Shown: positions 7,229 to 15,892, counted from the first letter of the stretch. The stretch is 23,388 bases of DNA from Bifidobacterium breve (GCA_945870085.1 CAMBQX010000006.1:1-23388); one strand, 5' to 3'. The notes: generated by a model not told the origin, from the letters alone. Program-made: numbers and translations.

Positions 7229-7773
7229 CCAGCGGTCAACGAGCTCGCAACTCGCTCAAGTTCGTCTTGGGTGGTGGTGCCACTGATTACCGTGGTTACC
7301 CCGTTTACCGTGCGCACCAATGACCGACGTTCAGGGGATTCGTAATGCTGCCAGGTCTGGCCGGCCAGCGTGACTTGATCGGTCGCGATTCCACCGGATG
7401 TTTGCTCATCAATGAATTTCAGGTTGTCAGCGGCAGATTGGCTAAATTGCACATACTCAGTACCCGGGGTCACGTAACCGAGGTGCAGCACTAGATCACC
7501 ATCCGACGCCGAAGTCTCCTGCCACCTCGCACTTGTCACCTGATAGCCCGCTAGGCCCTCGGGAATCTCGACCGTAAAGGGCGCCAGTGCCCTGGCGGCG
7601 ATCAGCACCTGGGTCGGGTCCACCACTTTGACCGCATCCGGTTGCGGCCGGAGCGTTACCAGCAAAATTACCGCGATCAGGGCCAGCACCAAACCCATCG
7701 ACCGAACCATGTCTCCCACGGTTTGGCGCATACGTGCATTGGGTCGCCCGGTTGGCTTAGGGGTGGTCACCAC
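7225..7773 (-). CDS. DUF4245 membrane-anchored protein
   Basis: The 182-residue protein has a basic N-terminus, one membrane segment (about residues 27-43, GLVLALIAVILLV) and an extracytoplasmic domain of about 135 residues. That domain resembles the actinobacterial DUF4245 family (GYQVTSARW, LHLGYVTPG, WQHYESPERRSLVRTV). Its function is unknown; it is regularly found near xseB and glpX. The start is GTG 7771-7773, with no clear ribosome site. It overlaps xseB tail to tail by four bases and is divergent from glpX. Confidence 0.82.
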   Translation of the reverse strand: MVTTPKPTGRPNARMRQTVGDMVRSMGLVLALIAVILLVTLRPQPDAVKVVDPTQVLIAARALAPFTVEIPEGLAGYQVTSARWQETSASDGDLVLHLGYVTPGTEYVQFSQSAADNLKFIDEQTSGGIATDQVTLAGQTWQHYESPERRSLVRTVNGVTTVISGTTTQDELERVASSLTAG

Positions 7774-7824
7774 TTAATGATGCTGCATTCACACTTAAGG
7801 CGCGAACGCACCGTGCCAAACCGC

Positions 7825-7830
7825 TAGGCT
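7825..7830 (+). promoter_or_regulatory. Leaderless -10 box (TAGGCT) for glpX
   Basis: TAGGCT is followed by six bases and then GTG 7837, with no ribosome site. This supports the GTG start over the ATG twelve bases further on. Confidence 0.55.
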
Positions 7831-7836
7831 CACCGC

Positions 7837-8850
7837 GTGGAGCCCAATATGAGAGGTCCGAGCGCCTTGGTCACCAGCGGCGAAGTCCCTGACCGCAACC
7901 TTGCATTGGAATTGGTGCGCGTTACCGAGACGGCGGCTATCGCCGCCGCCCGGTGGGTCGGCCGAGGAGATAAAAATGGCGCCGACGCGGCCGCCGTCAA
8001 CGCTATGCGCTCTTTGATCGGAAGTGTGTCAATGAACGGCGTCGTCGTCATCGGAGAAGGCGAAAAAGATGATGCCCCGATGCTTTTCAACGGTGAGCGC
8101 GTGGGCGATGGCACCGGCCCAGAAGCCGATGTTGCGGTTGACCCAATCGATGGCACCACTTTGGCGGCGAAAGGGATGCCCAATGCCATCGCGGTTATCG
8201 CGGTGGCAGAGCGCGGGGCCATGTTTGACCCAAGTGCGGTCTTCTATATGGACAAGCTCGTAGTCGGCCCCCAATGCGGCGATGTTATCGACATCACCGC
8301 TCCCATCGCCTGGAACCTCGAACAGTTAGCAAAGCGCAAAGGTGAGAGCGTCGCACACTTGACCGTTTGCATACTTGATCGCCCGAGGCACGAAAAACTG
8401 GTGGACGATGTCCGCAAGGCGGGTGCCAGAATCAAATTCATTACGGACGGTGACGTAGCCGGCGCCATTATGGCCGCGCGACCAGGTACCGGTGTTGATC
8501 TGCTCGCCGGGATAGGTGGCACTCCCGAAGGAATCATCGCGGCCTGCGCAATGGCGTGCCTCGGCGGCACAATTCAGGCTCGCCTTTGGCCGCGCGATGA
8601 CGCTGAGCGCCGCAAGGCCCTTGATGCCGGCCACGATCTTGACCGGGTTTTAACCACCGATGATCTGGTAACCGGAGACAACATCTTCTTCTGCGCAACG
8701 GGCATCACTGATGGGGACCTACTCCGCGGAGTCCACTTCGGCCCAGACGGTCCGACCACCCACTCGATCGTCATGCGCAGCAAGAGCGGCACCATCCGCG
8801 AATTACAGTGTGAGCACCCCAAACCTCCAAGGAGCAAAGGTCTACTCTGA
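7837..8850 (+). CDS. glpX: Class II fructose-1,6-bisphosphatase (GlpX)
   Basis: The enzyme hydrolyses fructose 1,6-bisphosphate to fructose 6-phosphate in gluconeogenesis. The 337-residue protein shows the metal-site motifs GEGEKDDAPML and VDPIDGTT, and the C-terminal GGTPEGIIAA and FFCATGITDGDLLRGV typical of the GlpX class. It starts at GTG 7837 downstream of a leaderless-type -10. The fumarase gene follows four bases after its stop, and the fumarase -10 box lies within its last codons. The glpX-fumarase pairing is common in actinobacteria and suggests coordinated carbon metabolism. Confidence 0.96.
   Translation: MEPNMRGPSALVTSGEVPDRNLALELVRVTETAAIAAARWVGRGDKNGADAAAVNAMRSLIGSVSMNGVVVIGEGEKDDAPMLFNGERVGDGTGPEADVAVDPIDGTTLAAKGMPNAIAVIAVAERGAMFDPSAVFYMDKLVVGPQCGDVIDITAPIAWNLEQLAKRKGESVAHLTVCILDRPRHEKLVDDVRKAGARIKFITDGDVAGAIMAARPGTGVDLLAGIGGTPEGIIAACAMACLGGTIQARLWPRDDAERRKALDAGHDLDRVLTTDDLVTGDNIFFCATGITDGDLLRGVHFGPDGPTTHSIVMRSKSGTIRELQCEHPKPPRSKGLL
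8843..8848 (+). promoter_or_regulatory. Leaderless -10 box (TACTCT) for the fumarase gene
   Basis: TACTCT overlaps the end of glpX and is followed by exactly six bases and then ATG 8855. The fumarase gene may therefore be transcribed on its own as well as with glpX. The GAGGGC spacer could also act as a weak ribosome site on a longer message. Confidence 0.5.
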
Positions 8851-8854
8851 GGGC

Positions 8855-10516
8855 ATGGACTTTCAGTACCAAGACCTCTTGCCCATCGCCGAGGACACCA
8901 CCAAGTACCGGCTGATCACCTCCGAGGGCGTTTCTACCGTGTCAGCCAAAGGTCGCACCTTCTTGCAAGTTGACCCTGGAGCCCTTCGACTCCTGGCGTT
9001 TGAAGCCATAAAGGATATTTCGCACCTGCTCCGCCCCGGGCACCTCGAGCAACTTGCGTCGATTTTGAAGGACCCAGAAGCCAGTCCCAATGACCGTTTC
9101 GTCGCCTTGGATCTCCTCAAAAATGCAAATATTGCAGCCGGCGGAGTACTACCGATGTGCCAGGACACCGGAACCGCGATTGTCATGGGTAAGCGTGGCA
9201 AAAACGTTTTAACCACCGGCGAGGATGCAGAGCACCTCTCGGCTGGCATCTTCGACGCTTTCCAAAAACTGAACTTGCGCTATTCCCAACTGGCACCAAT
9301 AACCATGTGGGAAGAACGCAATACTGGAAACAATCTTCCCGCCCAAATCGAGATTTATACAAATGATCATGCCGGCCACGAAACCTCCTACGAGTTTCTT
9401 TTCATGGCCAAAGGTGGCGGTAGCGCGAATAAGAGCTTTCTCTATCAAGAAACGGCCGCCTTGTTAAATCCAGAGTCCTTTGCAACTTTTCTCGATGAGA
9501 AACTCCGCAGTATCGGCACCGCCGCCTGCCCGCCGTATCACCTGGCGGTTGTTGTCGGTGGCACTAGCGCAGAGTTTGCGGTCAAGACCGCGAAGTATGC
9601 GAGCGCCCGCTACTACGACTCCCTGCCCGTCCACGGTTCACCTACCGGCCATGGTTTCCGTGATCTTGCGATGGAGCAGGAGATCTGGAAGATGACCCAG
9701 GAGTTCGGGATCGGGGCGCAATTCGGCGGTAAGTATTTCTGTCATGACGTCAGAGTTATTCGTCTGCCCCGACATGGTGCTTCGTGCCCGGTCGCAATTG
9801 CTGTTTCCTGTTCAGCCGACCGCCAAGCACTGGCAAAGATTACCCCCGAGGGGGTGTTCCTTGAGGAGCTTGAACGTGAGCCAGCGCATTACCTACCAGA
9901 AATCGAGGAGAAGGCGCTCGACAACGAAGTCGTGCGAATTAATCTTGACGTGCCAATGGATGAATTGCGGGCGCAACTACATGCACTCCCGGTCAAAACT
10001 CGGGTATCGCTCACCGGCTCCTTGATTGTGGCGCGCGATTTAGCACATGCGCGGATTAAGGCAATGCTGGATCGCGGCGAACCACTACCTGACTATTTCA
10101 GACATCACGCGGTCTACTACGCGGGCCCCGCAAAGACTCCCGCAGGTTATGTATCTGGTTCATTCGGGCCAACAACTGCCGGCCGCATGGATGGTTACGT
10201 AGACCTTTTCCAAAAAGCTGGTGGCTCATTCGTCATGCTTGCGAAAGGCAATAGAAGTAAAGCCGTTACCGAAGCCTGCAAGGCCAACGGAGGGTTTTAT
10301 CTCGGGTCAATTGGTGGGCCGGCCGCGCGCCTAGCACAGGACAACATCACCAAAGTTGAAGTACTCGACTTCCCTGAGCTCGGCATGGAAGCCGTATGGC
10401 GGATCGAGGTTGTTGACTTCCCCGCCTTTGTTGTTGTCGACGATAAAGGTAATGACTTCTTCGCCGAGACCATGCGGCCTATCTCGGCCCGAATACCGGT
10501 CGGACCACCTAAATAG
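8855..10516 (+). CDS. Class I (iron-sulfur) fumarate hydratase
   Basis: It interconverts fumarate and malate in the TCA cycle. The 553-residue protein is a single chain with the N-terminal fumarase alpha region (VLPMCQDTGTAIVMGKRG, then GGGSANKSFLYQE) and the C-terminal beta region (YYAGPAKTPAGYVSGSFG, TTAGRMDGYVDLF, KGNRSKAV). Single-chain class I enzymes carry an oxygen-labile [4Fe-4S] cluster; Cys in PMCQDTG is one visible ligand. I start at ATG 8855 (MDFQYQDLLP); the frame is open further upstream but overlaps glpX with no similarity. It ends tail to tail with the Rpf-like gene. Confidence 0.95.
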   Translation: MDFQYQDLLPIAEDTTKYRLITSEGVSTVSAKGRTFLQVDPGALRLLAFEAIKDISHLLRPGHLEQLASILKDPEASPNDRFVALDLLKNANIAAGGVLPMCQDTGTAIVMGKRGKNVLTTGEDAEHLSAGIFDAFQKLNLRYSQLAPITMWEERNTGNNLPAQIEIYTNDHAGHETSYEFLFMAKGGGSANKSFLYQETAALLNPESFATFLDEKLRSIGTAACPPYHLAVVVGGTSAEFAVKTAKYASARYYDSLPVHGSPTGHGFRDLAMEQEIWKMTQEFGIGAQFGGKYFCHDVRVIRLPRHGASCPVAIAVSCSADRQALAKITPEGVFLEELEREPAHYLPEIEEKALDNEVVRINLDVPMDELRAQLHALPVKTRVSLTGSLIVARDLAHARIKAMLDRGEPLPDYFRHHAVYYAGPAKTPAGYVSGSFGPTTAGRMDGYVDLFQKAGGSFVMLAKGNRSKAVTEACKANGGFYLGSIGGPAARLAQDNITKVEVLDFPELGMEAVWRIEVVDFPAFVVVDDKGNDFFAETMRPISARIPVGPPK

Positions 10517-11095
10517 TTACCGACGATGCAGGCAGCCATGGGCGCCTCCGCGCCAGTGGCTCTTGCCCTTACCGCCTCGCCATATGGTCCAAAAAGCTCG
10601 ATCTTGCCAGTAACGGTTCCACTGCTGGGTGGGCTTCTTTCGTAAGGCGATAACAATTTTCACGGCCTCGGCACCAAGTTCTTTGCTGACTTCGCCCTGC
10701 ATCATCCACGACGCGCCAACAGCTAGTCGCCGGCTCATCTGGTACGCGCCGCGGTAGCGGCCACCGGCGCTGACGGCCCGGTAGTTGGCGCCACTCTCAC
10801 GTTTTACGATGCATCGACGCACCTTCTCGCGTTTGGGCATGAACCATTTGCCCTGATACAGACTTACCATCACTCCGCGGCGGTCACCGGCTTTGAAGTC
10901 GCCCTGGGCGAGGGCAAGTTCAAGTTCTTTCCGGTCACTTGCCGCGGCCGGCGCTTGGGAATCACTAGGGGATAAGTCGTCCGCCACCGCCGCTGGCCCG
11001 GTTGCCAATAGCGCAAGTGCGGTGAGGAGCGCAATGCCCGTCACCATGATCCGGCCGCCTTGCATATTCACCAGCCAATCGTCTTTCGTCAGCAT
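10517..11095 (-). CDS. Secreted transglycosylase-like (Rpf-related) protein
   Basis: The 192-residue protein begins with a hydrophobic export signal (GIALLTALALLATGPAAVA). A C-terminal lysozyme-like domain follows from about residue 90: CIVKRESGANYRAVSAGG, YRGAYQMSRR and QWNRYWQDRAFWTIW. Glu in KRESG is the expected catalytic residue. Rpf-type enzymes cleave cell-wall peptidoglycan and promote regrowth of resting actinobacteria. I keep ATG 11093-11095, which has TAGAGC twelve bases upstream (leaderless geometry). Internal ATGs at the codons for MQGG and MVTG are alternatives, the latter with AAGGCGG upstream. A CRP-type palindrome lies about 140 bases upstream. Confidence 0.78.
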   Translation of the reverse strand: MLTKDDWLVNMQGGRIMVTGIALLTALALLATGPAAVADDLSPSDSQAPAAASDRKELELALAQGDFKAGDRRGVMVSLYQGKWFMPKREKVRRCIVKRESGANYRAVSAGGRYRGAYQMSRRLAVGASWMMQGEVSKELGAEAVKIVIALRKKPTQQWNRYWQDRAFWTIWRGGKGKSHWRGGAHGCLHRR

Positions 11096-11228
11096 TCCTA
11101 GGCTCTACCGTGCCTTGAGTCCGCCACCGTGTCACCTTTATCCTGCGTGGTTGATGTCACGATAAATAGGTATAAATCGTCCATAAGTTCATTTCCGTCC
11201 CATATTTACTGCGGTGCACACCGCTTTT

Positions 11229-11246
11229 GTGTGATCGGGATCACAC
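11229..11246. promoter_or_regulatory. CRP/GlxR-type cAMP receptor protein binding site
   Basis: GTGTGATCGGGATCACAC is a perfect 18-bp inverted repeat (8-bp arms, GG centre) containing the full TGTGA-N6-TCACA consensus. It lies in the 239-base interval between phoH2 and the Rpf-like gene, centred about 142 bases upstream of the latter. CRP or GlxR control of rpf genes is known in mycobacteria and corynebacteria, so regulation of the Rpf-like gene is the natural inference. Confidence 0.75.
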
Positions 11247-11334
11247 TGATACCCACAACCCATCTACAGTACAGATCGGGCGGCTGCCACCACCAAACCA
11301 CGGTACGAAGCCGGGCACCAGAACTCAGGGCAAG

Positions 11335-12648
11335 TTAAAGGTCAATACTCTCGAGCATTTCGGTTACCAAAGCCGCAATGGGTGACCGCTCAGATCGAGT
11401 TAGCGTCACATGGGCAAATAACGGATGCCCCTTAAGTTTCTCGACAACCGCAACTACCCCATCGTGGCGGCCCACCCGCAGATTGTCGCGCTGCGCAACA
11501 TCGTGAGTAAGAATGACCCGGCTATCACGCCCGATCCGAGAAAGCACGGTCAACAGCACATTTCGCTCAAGTGATTGAGCCTCGTCGACAATCACGAAAG
11601 CATCATGTAGCGACCGACCACGGATATGGGTTAGCGGTAATACTTCAAGCATGCCCCGATCGACAATCTCTTCGACGACTTCTTGGGTCGTCACAGCGCC
11701 CAGAGTGTCAAAGACCGCTTGCCCCCAAGGTGACATTTTCTCCTGCTCATTACCCGGTAGGTAGCCAAGCTCTTGGCCGCCGACTGCAAATAGCGGCCGG
11801 AACACGATGACTTTTCGATGCTGACGGCGCTCAAGTACCGCCTCGAGCCCGGCACATAGTGCCAAAGCACTCTTACCAGTGCCGGCTCGCCCGCCCAAGG
11901 AGATGATCCCAATATCTGGATCAAGCAATAGATCCAAGGCTATGCGCTGCTCAGCGCTACGCCCATGTAACCCGAAAGCTTCGCGATCACCACGAACGAG
12001 GCGAACGCGCTTATCGGCGGTTACTCGGCCAAGTGCACTACCGCGGTCAGAGATCAACACCAAACCCGTATGGCAAGCCAAGTCGCGCGCTACATCAAGA
12101 TCAATAACTGAATCTTCATAAAGTTGATCGATGTCTGTGGCTGCCACGTCAATCTCGGCCATTCCGGTGAAGCCGGTCTCAACAACCAACTCCGCGCGAT
12201 ACTCCTCGGCCATCAAGCCAACAGCCGAGGCTTTTACCCGCATTGGAAGGTCCTTGCTGACAAGGACAACATCATTACCTTCATTGGACAAACTACGCGC
12301 CACTGCCAAAATGCGAGTGTCGTTATCGCCTAGTTGGAAACCGGTCGGCAGTACCGAAGTATCAATATGGTTGAGCTCAACTCGCAAGGTGCCGCCCAAC
12401 TCACCAACCGACATCGGGGCATCGAGTCGACCATGTGAAATGCGCAGGTCATCAAGTAGCCGAAGTGCATTACGCGCGAAGTACCCAAGTTCTGGGTGGC
12501 TGCGCTTGGCCTCGAGCTCGATGATCACCACCACAGGAATGACAACGTCATGCTCATCAAAACGCAACATCGCTCGTGGGTCAGACAATAAAACCGAAGT
12601 ATCAAGGACGTAAGTGCGGCGAGCGGGGCTGGGCTTTGGTGAGGTCAC
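11335..12648 (-). CDS. phoH2: PhoH2-type protein: PIN domain fused to PhoH ATPase
   Basis: The 437-residue fusion has an N-terminal PIN ribonuclease domain (YVLDTSVLLSDP near residue 15, IELEAKR, DNDTRILAVA, VLVSKDLPMR). The PhoH ATPase/helicase domain follows with Walker A GRAGTGKSALAL, Walker B FVIVDEAQSLE and sensor VILTHD. Mycobacterial PhoH2 unwinds and cleaves RNA. I chose GTG 12646-12648 (VTSPKPSPARR) because AGGAGG lies six bases upstream; an ATG 30 bases further up has no support. It follows the cis-prenyltransferase gene in the same direction after 115 bases. Confidence 0.93.
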   Translation of the reverse strand: MTSPKPSPARRTYVLDTSVLLSDPRAMLRFDEHDVVIPVVVIIELEAKRSHPELGYFARNALRLLDDLRISHGRLDAPMSVGELGGTLRVELNHIDTSVLPTGFQLGDNDTRILAVARSLSNEGNDVVLVSKDLPMRVKASAVGLMAEEYRAELVVETGFTGMAEIDVAATDIDQLYEDSVIDLDVARDLACHTGLVLISDRGSALGRVTADKRVRLVRGDREAFGLHGRSAEQRIALDLLLDPDIGIISLGGRAGTGKSALALCAGLEAVLERRQHRKVIVFRPLFAVGGQELGYLPGNEQEKMSPWGQAVFDTLGAVTTQEVVEEIVDRGMLEVLPLTHIRGRSLHDAFVIVDEAQSLERNVLLTVLSRIGRDSRVILTHDVAQRDNLRVGRHDGVVAVVEKLKGHPLFAHVTLTRSERSPIAALVTEMLESIDL

Positions 12649-12763
12649 GAAGCCTCCTGTGCGGCCGCACGCGGCCAAGCGCGGAAACGGGTCCGCGGCT
12701 TACGAACCCGCGACACTGACGCTAAGGGGGTGAAGGCGACATCACGCGGTGACACGCCGGTAG

Positions 12764-13525
12764 CTAAACGCCGAACCGGCGCTGCCGATCGGCATAGGCG
12801 CGCAGGGCACGCAGGAAGTCAACGTGCCGAAAATCAGGCCAATAGGCCTCGCAGAAGTAAAACTCCGAGTGCGCACTTTGCCAAAGGAGAAATCCGGACA
12901 GCCTTTGTTCACCCGATGTTCGGATAACAAGATCGGGATCTGGCTGGCCTTTTGTATAGAGATGCTCAGTGATGTGCTCGACGTCAATTATTTGGGCAAG
13001 CTCATCAATACTCGTGCCCTGGCTGGCTTGCTCCTGAAGTAGCGCGCGTACCGCATCGACGACTTCACGGCGCCCGCCGTAACCCACCGCGATGTTGACA
13101 AGTGACCCAGCGATATCGGCTGTTGCCTCCTGTGCCTCTTTCAGCATCCGAGCGGTGCGGTCTGGCAATAAATCCAAGGAGCCGACCGGGTGGAGCCGCC
13201 ACCGGCCTTGGGAAACAAGGCCCGTCACGGTCTCTTCGATGATCTCAAGGAGTGCACCGAGCTCAGGCTCGGGGCGGCCTAGGTTGTCGGTCGATAGCAG
13301 CCACAAAGTAACCACTTCGACGTCTACCTGATCGCACCAACCCAAGAAATCGACGATCTTCGCGGCGCCAGCGCGGTGGCCGGCCGAGGATGATGAGCCC
13401 TGCGCGGTTGCCCAGCGCCGGTTTCCGTCGAGAATTACCCCGATATGCCGCGGACGATCAGCCGGCGGAATCTGCCCCAGGAGATTGCGTTCATAGACGC
13501 CATATAGAAGATTTCGAAGACCCAC
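12764..13525 (-). CDS. uppS: cis-prenyltransferase (isoprenyl transferase, UppS family)
   Basis: It condenses isopentenyl diphosphate onto an allylic diphosphate with cis geometry, making precursors of the cell-wall lipid carrier. The 253-residue protein shows the catalytic ILDGNRRWA (Asp33), the LWLLSTDNL strand and the pyrophosphate-binding RTSGEQRLSGFLLWQ. It ends with EFYFCEAYWPDF. Paralogues in actinobacteria make either short Z,E-farnesyl or long decaprenyl products, which I cannot distinguish here. The start is GTG 13523-13525, six bases after a TAGCCT box. Its substrate comes from the MEP pathway that includes ispH in this window. Confidence 0.94.
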   Translation of the reverse strand: MGLRNLLYGVYERNLLGQIPPADRPRHIGVILDGNRRWATAQGSSSSAGHRAGAAKIVDFLGWCDQVDVEVVTLWLLSTDNLGRPEPELGALLEIIEETVTGLVSQGRWRLHPVGSLDLLPDRTARMLKEAQEATADIAGSLVNIAVGYGGRREVVDAVRALLQEQASQGTSIDELAQIIDVEHITEHLYTKGQPDPDLVIRTSGEQRLSGFLLWQSAHSEFYFCEAYWPDFRHVDFLRALRAYADRQRRFGV

Positions 13526-13531
13526 GAGGGC

Positions 13532-13537
13532 AGGCTA
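13532..13537 (-). promoter_or_regulatory. Leaderless -10 box (TAGCCT) for uppS
   Basis: On the minus strand TAGCCT is followed by six bases and the GTG start, again with no ribosome-binding site. Confidence 0.55.
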
Positions 13538-13641
13538 CTCCGCTCGATCTTACTAAGTGAGACTTATCGCCCCAGCAGGCGAAATGGCCCTTCCCCCACA
13601 CCGGGCAATATGTCGCAGAAAGCCCGTAAACCCGAGGTATT

Positions 13642-15666
13642 TCATTCCGTAATCGACGCGACCTGTTTCGCTAACTCGACCGCTGAGGTCGTCGGGCGCT
13701 GACAGGTGAACGCCAGACAAACATAGGCGGTGGGCAATTCGTCCAGAGCCGGTCTTTCGCGCAGCAGCGGCACACTGGAAAGTCCACCGGCAACACCCAG
13801 CGCGGTAACCGCTCCCGGTGAAACTGACATCAGCGCGACATGATGCAAGGTGGCGGCGGTGGGGTCTGAAGGCGTACCGATTATCGCAATCTCCAACGGG
13901 CCGGCGAGTAATGCAGACGCCCCCGCTAAACCCCAACCGGCTGCCCTTGGTGAGCGCAGCGCCAGAACTTTTGCCGCACCTAATGCGCGCTCTGCTATCG
14001 CTCGATACTCGCCGAGCCCGGTCAGCGCCGAAAAGGTAATACACGCATTGGCGGTCGCAAACCAACCGGACGGCTCCGCATTGTCTGACGCGTCACGCGG
14101 ACGACGCACCAACGCCGGAGCGTCGTCGGCCGTGTCAAAGAAACCGCCGTCACCGTCAGCGAAATGCTGAATCGCAATATCAAGTAGCATGCCGGCTAGA
14201 ACTAGCCATTTATCAGCGCCGGTAACTTGATAAAGCGCCAGAAAACCCTCGGCCACACTGCCGTAGTCATCCAGCACACCATTATTGGTGCCGGCCCTAC
14301 CATCGCGCGAGGTGCGGCACAGCCGGTCATCATCATGGGCGCCCAAATGCACCGCGAGCAATAGGTCGGCGGCCCCCAATGCCGCTTCAATCCACTCCGG
14401 GCGAGCGAACAGCGCACCTGCTTCCGCCAGAGCGGCAATCGCGAGCCCATTCCAGGCCGCCACCACTTTGTCATCGCGACCCGGGCGCACCCGTTCGGCC
14501 CTGGCCGCAAGTAGAGCCGAGCGAACTTGCTCCCATCGGGGCAAATCCTCGGGCTCATCTGGCAGTTGCAGGGTCGAAAGCCCATGCTCAAAGGTTCCCG
14601 GCTCGGTTACCACAAGTAATCCCGCAGCCCATTCGCCATTTTCAACGCCCAGCACCTCAATGAGCTGCTGTGGCGACCAGGCGTAGAACAAACCTTCAAC
14701 ACCTTCACTATCAGCATCTAGTGCCGAAGCGAAGGCACCTTCAGGGGTTGTCATTTCACGAAGTAGAAACTCGGCTGTCTGACGGACCACCCGCTCAGCA
14801 AGTGCCGAACCAGTCAAGCGCCACCAATGCGCATAAACACGTAGCAAGAGGGCATTGTCATAGAGCATCTTTTCAAAATGTGGCACCACCCAGTTCGCGT
14901 CCACTGAGTAACGAGCAAAACCGCCACCTAGTTGATCAAAAAGCCCACCACGCGCCATTGCCGATAGCGTTCTTTCAGCCATCGCTAAGGCGAATGCATC
15001 ATCGGTTCGTGCCGCCTCACGCAGGAGGAACTCAAGGAGCATTGACGGCGGAAACTTCGGTGCACCACCAAAACCTCCCTGCGCCGAATCGAACTCGCGC
15101 TCGGTGGCTGCCACTGCCGCACGGAGGTCTGCAGCATCGGGTGGCCCGTCGTCTTGCATTGGCATAGTTCTTTCATTAATAGCGGTGATGATCCGCTGTC
15201 CCGCCGCCAATACCTCATCGCGGCGCTGTGTCCACGAATCAGTAATCGCCGAAAGTAGTTGCGGGAACGAGGGCATCCCATGACGTGGAGTCGGTGGAAA
15301 ATAAGTGCCCGCATAGAACGGGTGAGCTTCATGATCCAAAATCACCGTCATCGGCCAGCCACCATGGCCGGTCATTGCCACCGTGACGCCCATATAAACC
15401 GAATCGATATCCGGGCGCTCCTCGCGATCAACCTTGATAGAAACGAAGTTCGCATTCAAGTAGTCCGCGGTGGCCTGATCCTCAAATGATTCGTGGGCCA
15501 TGACATGACACCAGTGGCAAGCGGAATAGCCAATCGACAGGAAAATTGGGACGTCGCGGCGACGCGCCTCGTCGAATGCCTCATCGCACCACGGCCACCA
15601 TTCGACCGGATTGTCCCGGTGCTGCAAGAGGTATGGCGAGGTCTCCTGGTCGAGTCGGTTCGTCAC
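13642..15666 (-). CDS. yyaL: Thioredoxin-domain protein of the YyaL/DUF255 family
   Basis: The 674-residue protein has an N-terminal thioredoxin-like DUF255 domain (TSPYLLQHRDNPVEWW, then SIGYSACHWCHVM with a CxxC-like pair). A long alpha/alpha-barrel region resembling N-acylglucosamine 2-epimerases follows (GGFGGAPKFPPSMLLEFLLR, GGGFARYSVDANWVVPHFEK, DDKVVAAWNGLAI). Its substrate is unknown. I chose GTG 15664-15666 because AGGAG precedes it and a diverged copy of the same start exists at 23126. An ATG at 15738 would add 24 unrelated residues. Codons 1-29 lie beyond the 15-bp repeat at 15566-15580 and may have come with the island. Confidence 0.93.
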   Translation of the reverse strand: MTNRLDQETSPYLLQHRDNPVEWWPWCDEAFDEARRRDVPIFLSIGYSACHWCHVMAHESFEDQATADYLNANFVSIKVDREERPDIDSVYMGVTVAMTGHGGWPMTVILDHEAHPFYAGTYFPPTPRHGMPSFPQLLSAITDSWTQRRDEVLAAGQRIITAINERTMPMQDDGPPDAADLRAAVAATEREFDSAQGGFGGAPKFPPSMLLEFLLREAARTDDAFALAMAERTLSAMARGGLFDQLGGGFARYSVDANWVVPHFEKMLYDNALLLRVYAHWWRLTGSALAERVVRQTAEFLLREMTTPEGAFASALDADSEGVEGLFYAWSPQQLIEVLGVENGEWAAGLLVVTEPGTFEHGLSTLQLPDEPEDLPRWEQVRSALLAARAERVRPGRDDKVVAAWNGLAIAALAEAGALFARPEWIEAALGAADLLLAVHLGAHDDDRLCRTSRDGRAGTNNGVLDDYGSVAEGFLALYQVTGADKWLVLAGMLLDIAIQHFADGDGGFFDTADDAPALVRRPRDASDNAEPSGWFATANACITFSALTGLGEYRAIAERALGAAKVLALRSPRAAGWGLAGASALLAGPLEIAIIGTPSDPTAATLHHVALMSVSPGAVTALGVAGGLSSVPLLRERPALDELPTAYVCLAFTCQRPTTSAVELAKQVASITE
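15566..15580. repeat. 15-bp direct repeat, left copy, inside yyaL
   Basis: GCCTCGTCGAATGCC encodes AFDEA on the minus strand and recurs exactly at 23026-23040. The distance between copies is 7460 bp. This copy is inside intact yyaL; the other sits at the junction of the yyaL 5' fragment with the SDR fragment. It may be the recombination point of the island. Confidence 0.75.
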
Positions 15667-15720
15667 TGTGCTCCTGCACCTGGTTATGGCCGGCGGTCGC
15701 GCGGCGCGATACTCCAATGA

Positions 15721-15763
15721 TGCATGGTCGCGATGCATGGCGCCGCTGCATGGTGACGCATGG
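15721..15763. repeat. Four direct GCATGG repeats between yyaL and the MFS gene
   Basis: GCATGG occurs at 15722, 15735, 15748 and 15758, the first three spaced exactly 13 bases and each preceded by T (TGCATGG). The cluster lies upstream of both yyaL (minus) and the exporter (plus). It could be a regulator-binding array or a simple local duplication. Confidence 0.5.
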
Positions 15764-15886
15764 TGGAGTTATCCACGGGCCCGCCGGTTGCTGGTTGCCT
15801 TCTGGCGCGAATCCTTAGGGGTTACGTTACGTCCCAGCCGCCATGAGGGCAAGGGCCATTCGCGACACCGATCGACGAACGTACGT

Positions 15887-15892
15887 CATAAT
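15887..15892 (+). promoter_or_regulatory. Leaderless -10 box (CATAAT) for the MFS exporter
   Basis: CATAAT is followed by six bases and then GTG 15899, the same geometry as the resident genes but with C at the first position. A perfect 8-bp palindrome, ACGTACGT at 15879-15886, abuts it and could be an operator. Confidence 0.45.

Noticed and set aside
11096..11228. Possible c-di-AMP riboswitch upstream of the Rpf-like gene
   Set aside because: Such riboswitches precede some actinobacterial rpf genes, but I could not find the conserved blocks here on the minus strand.
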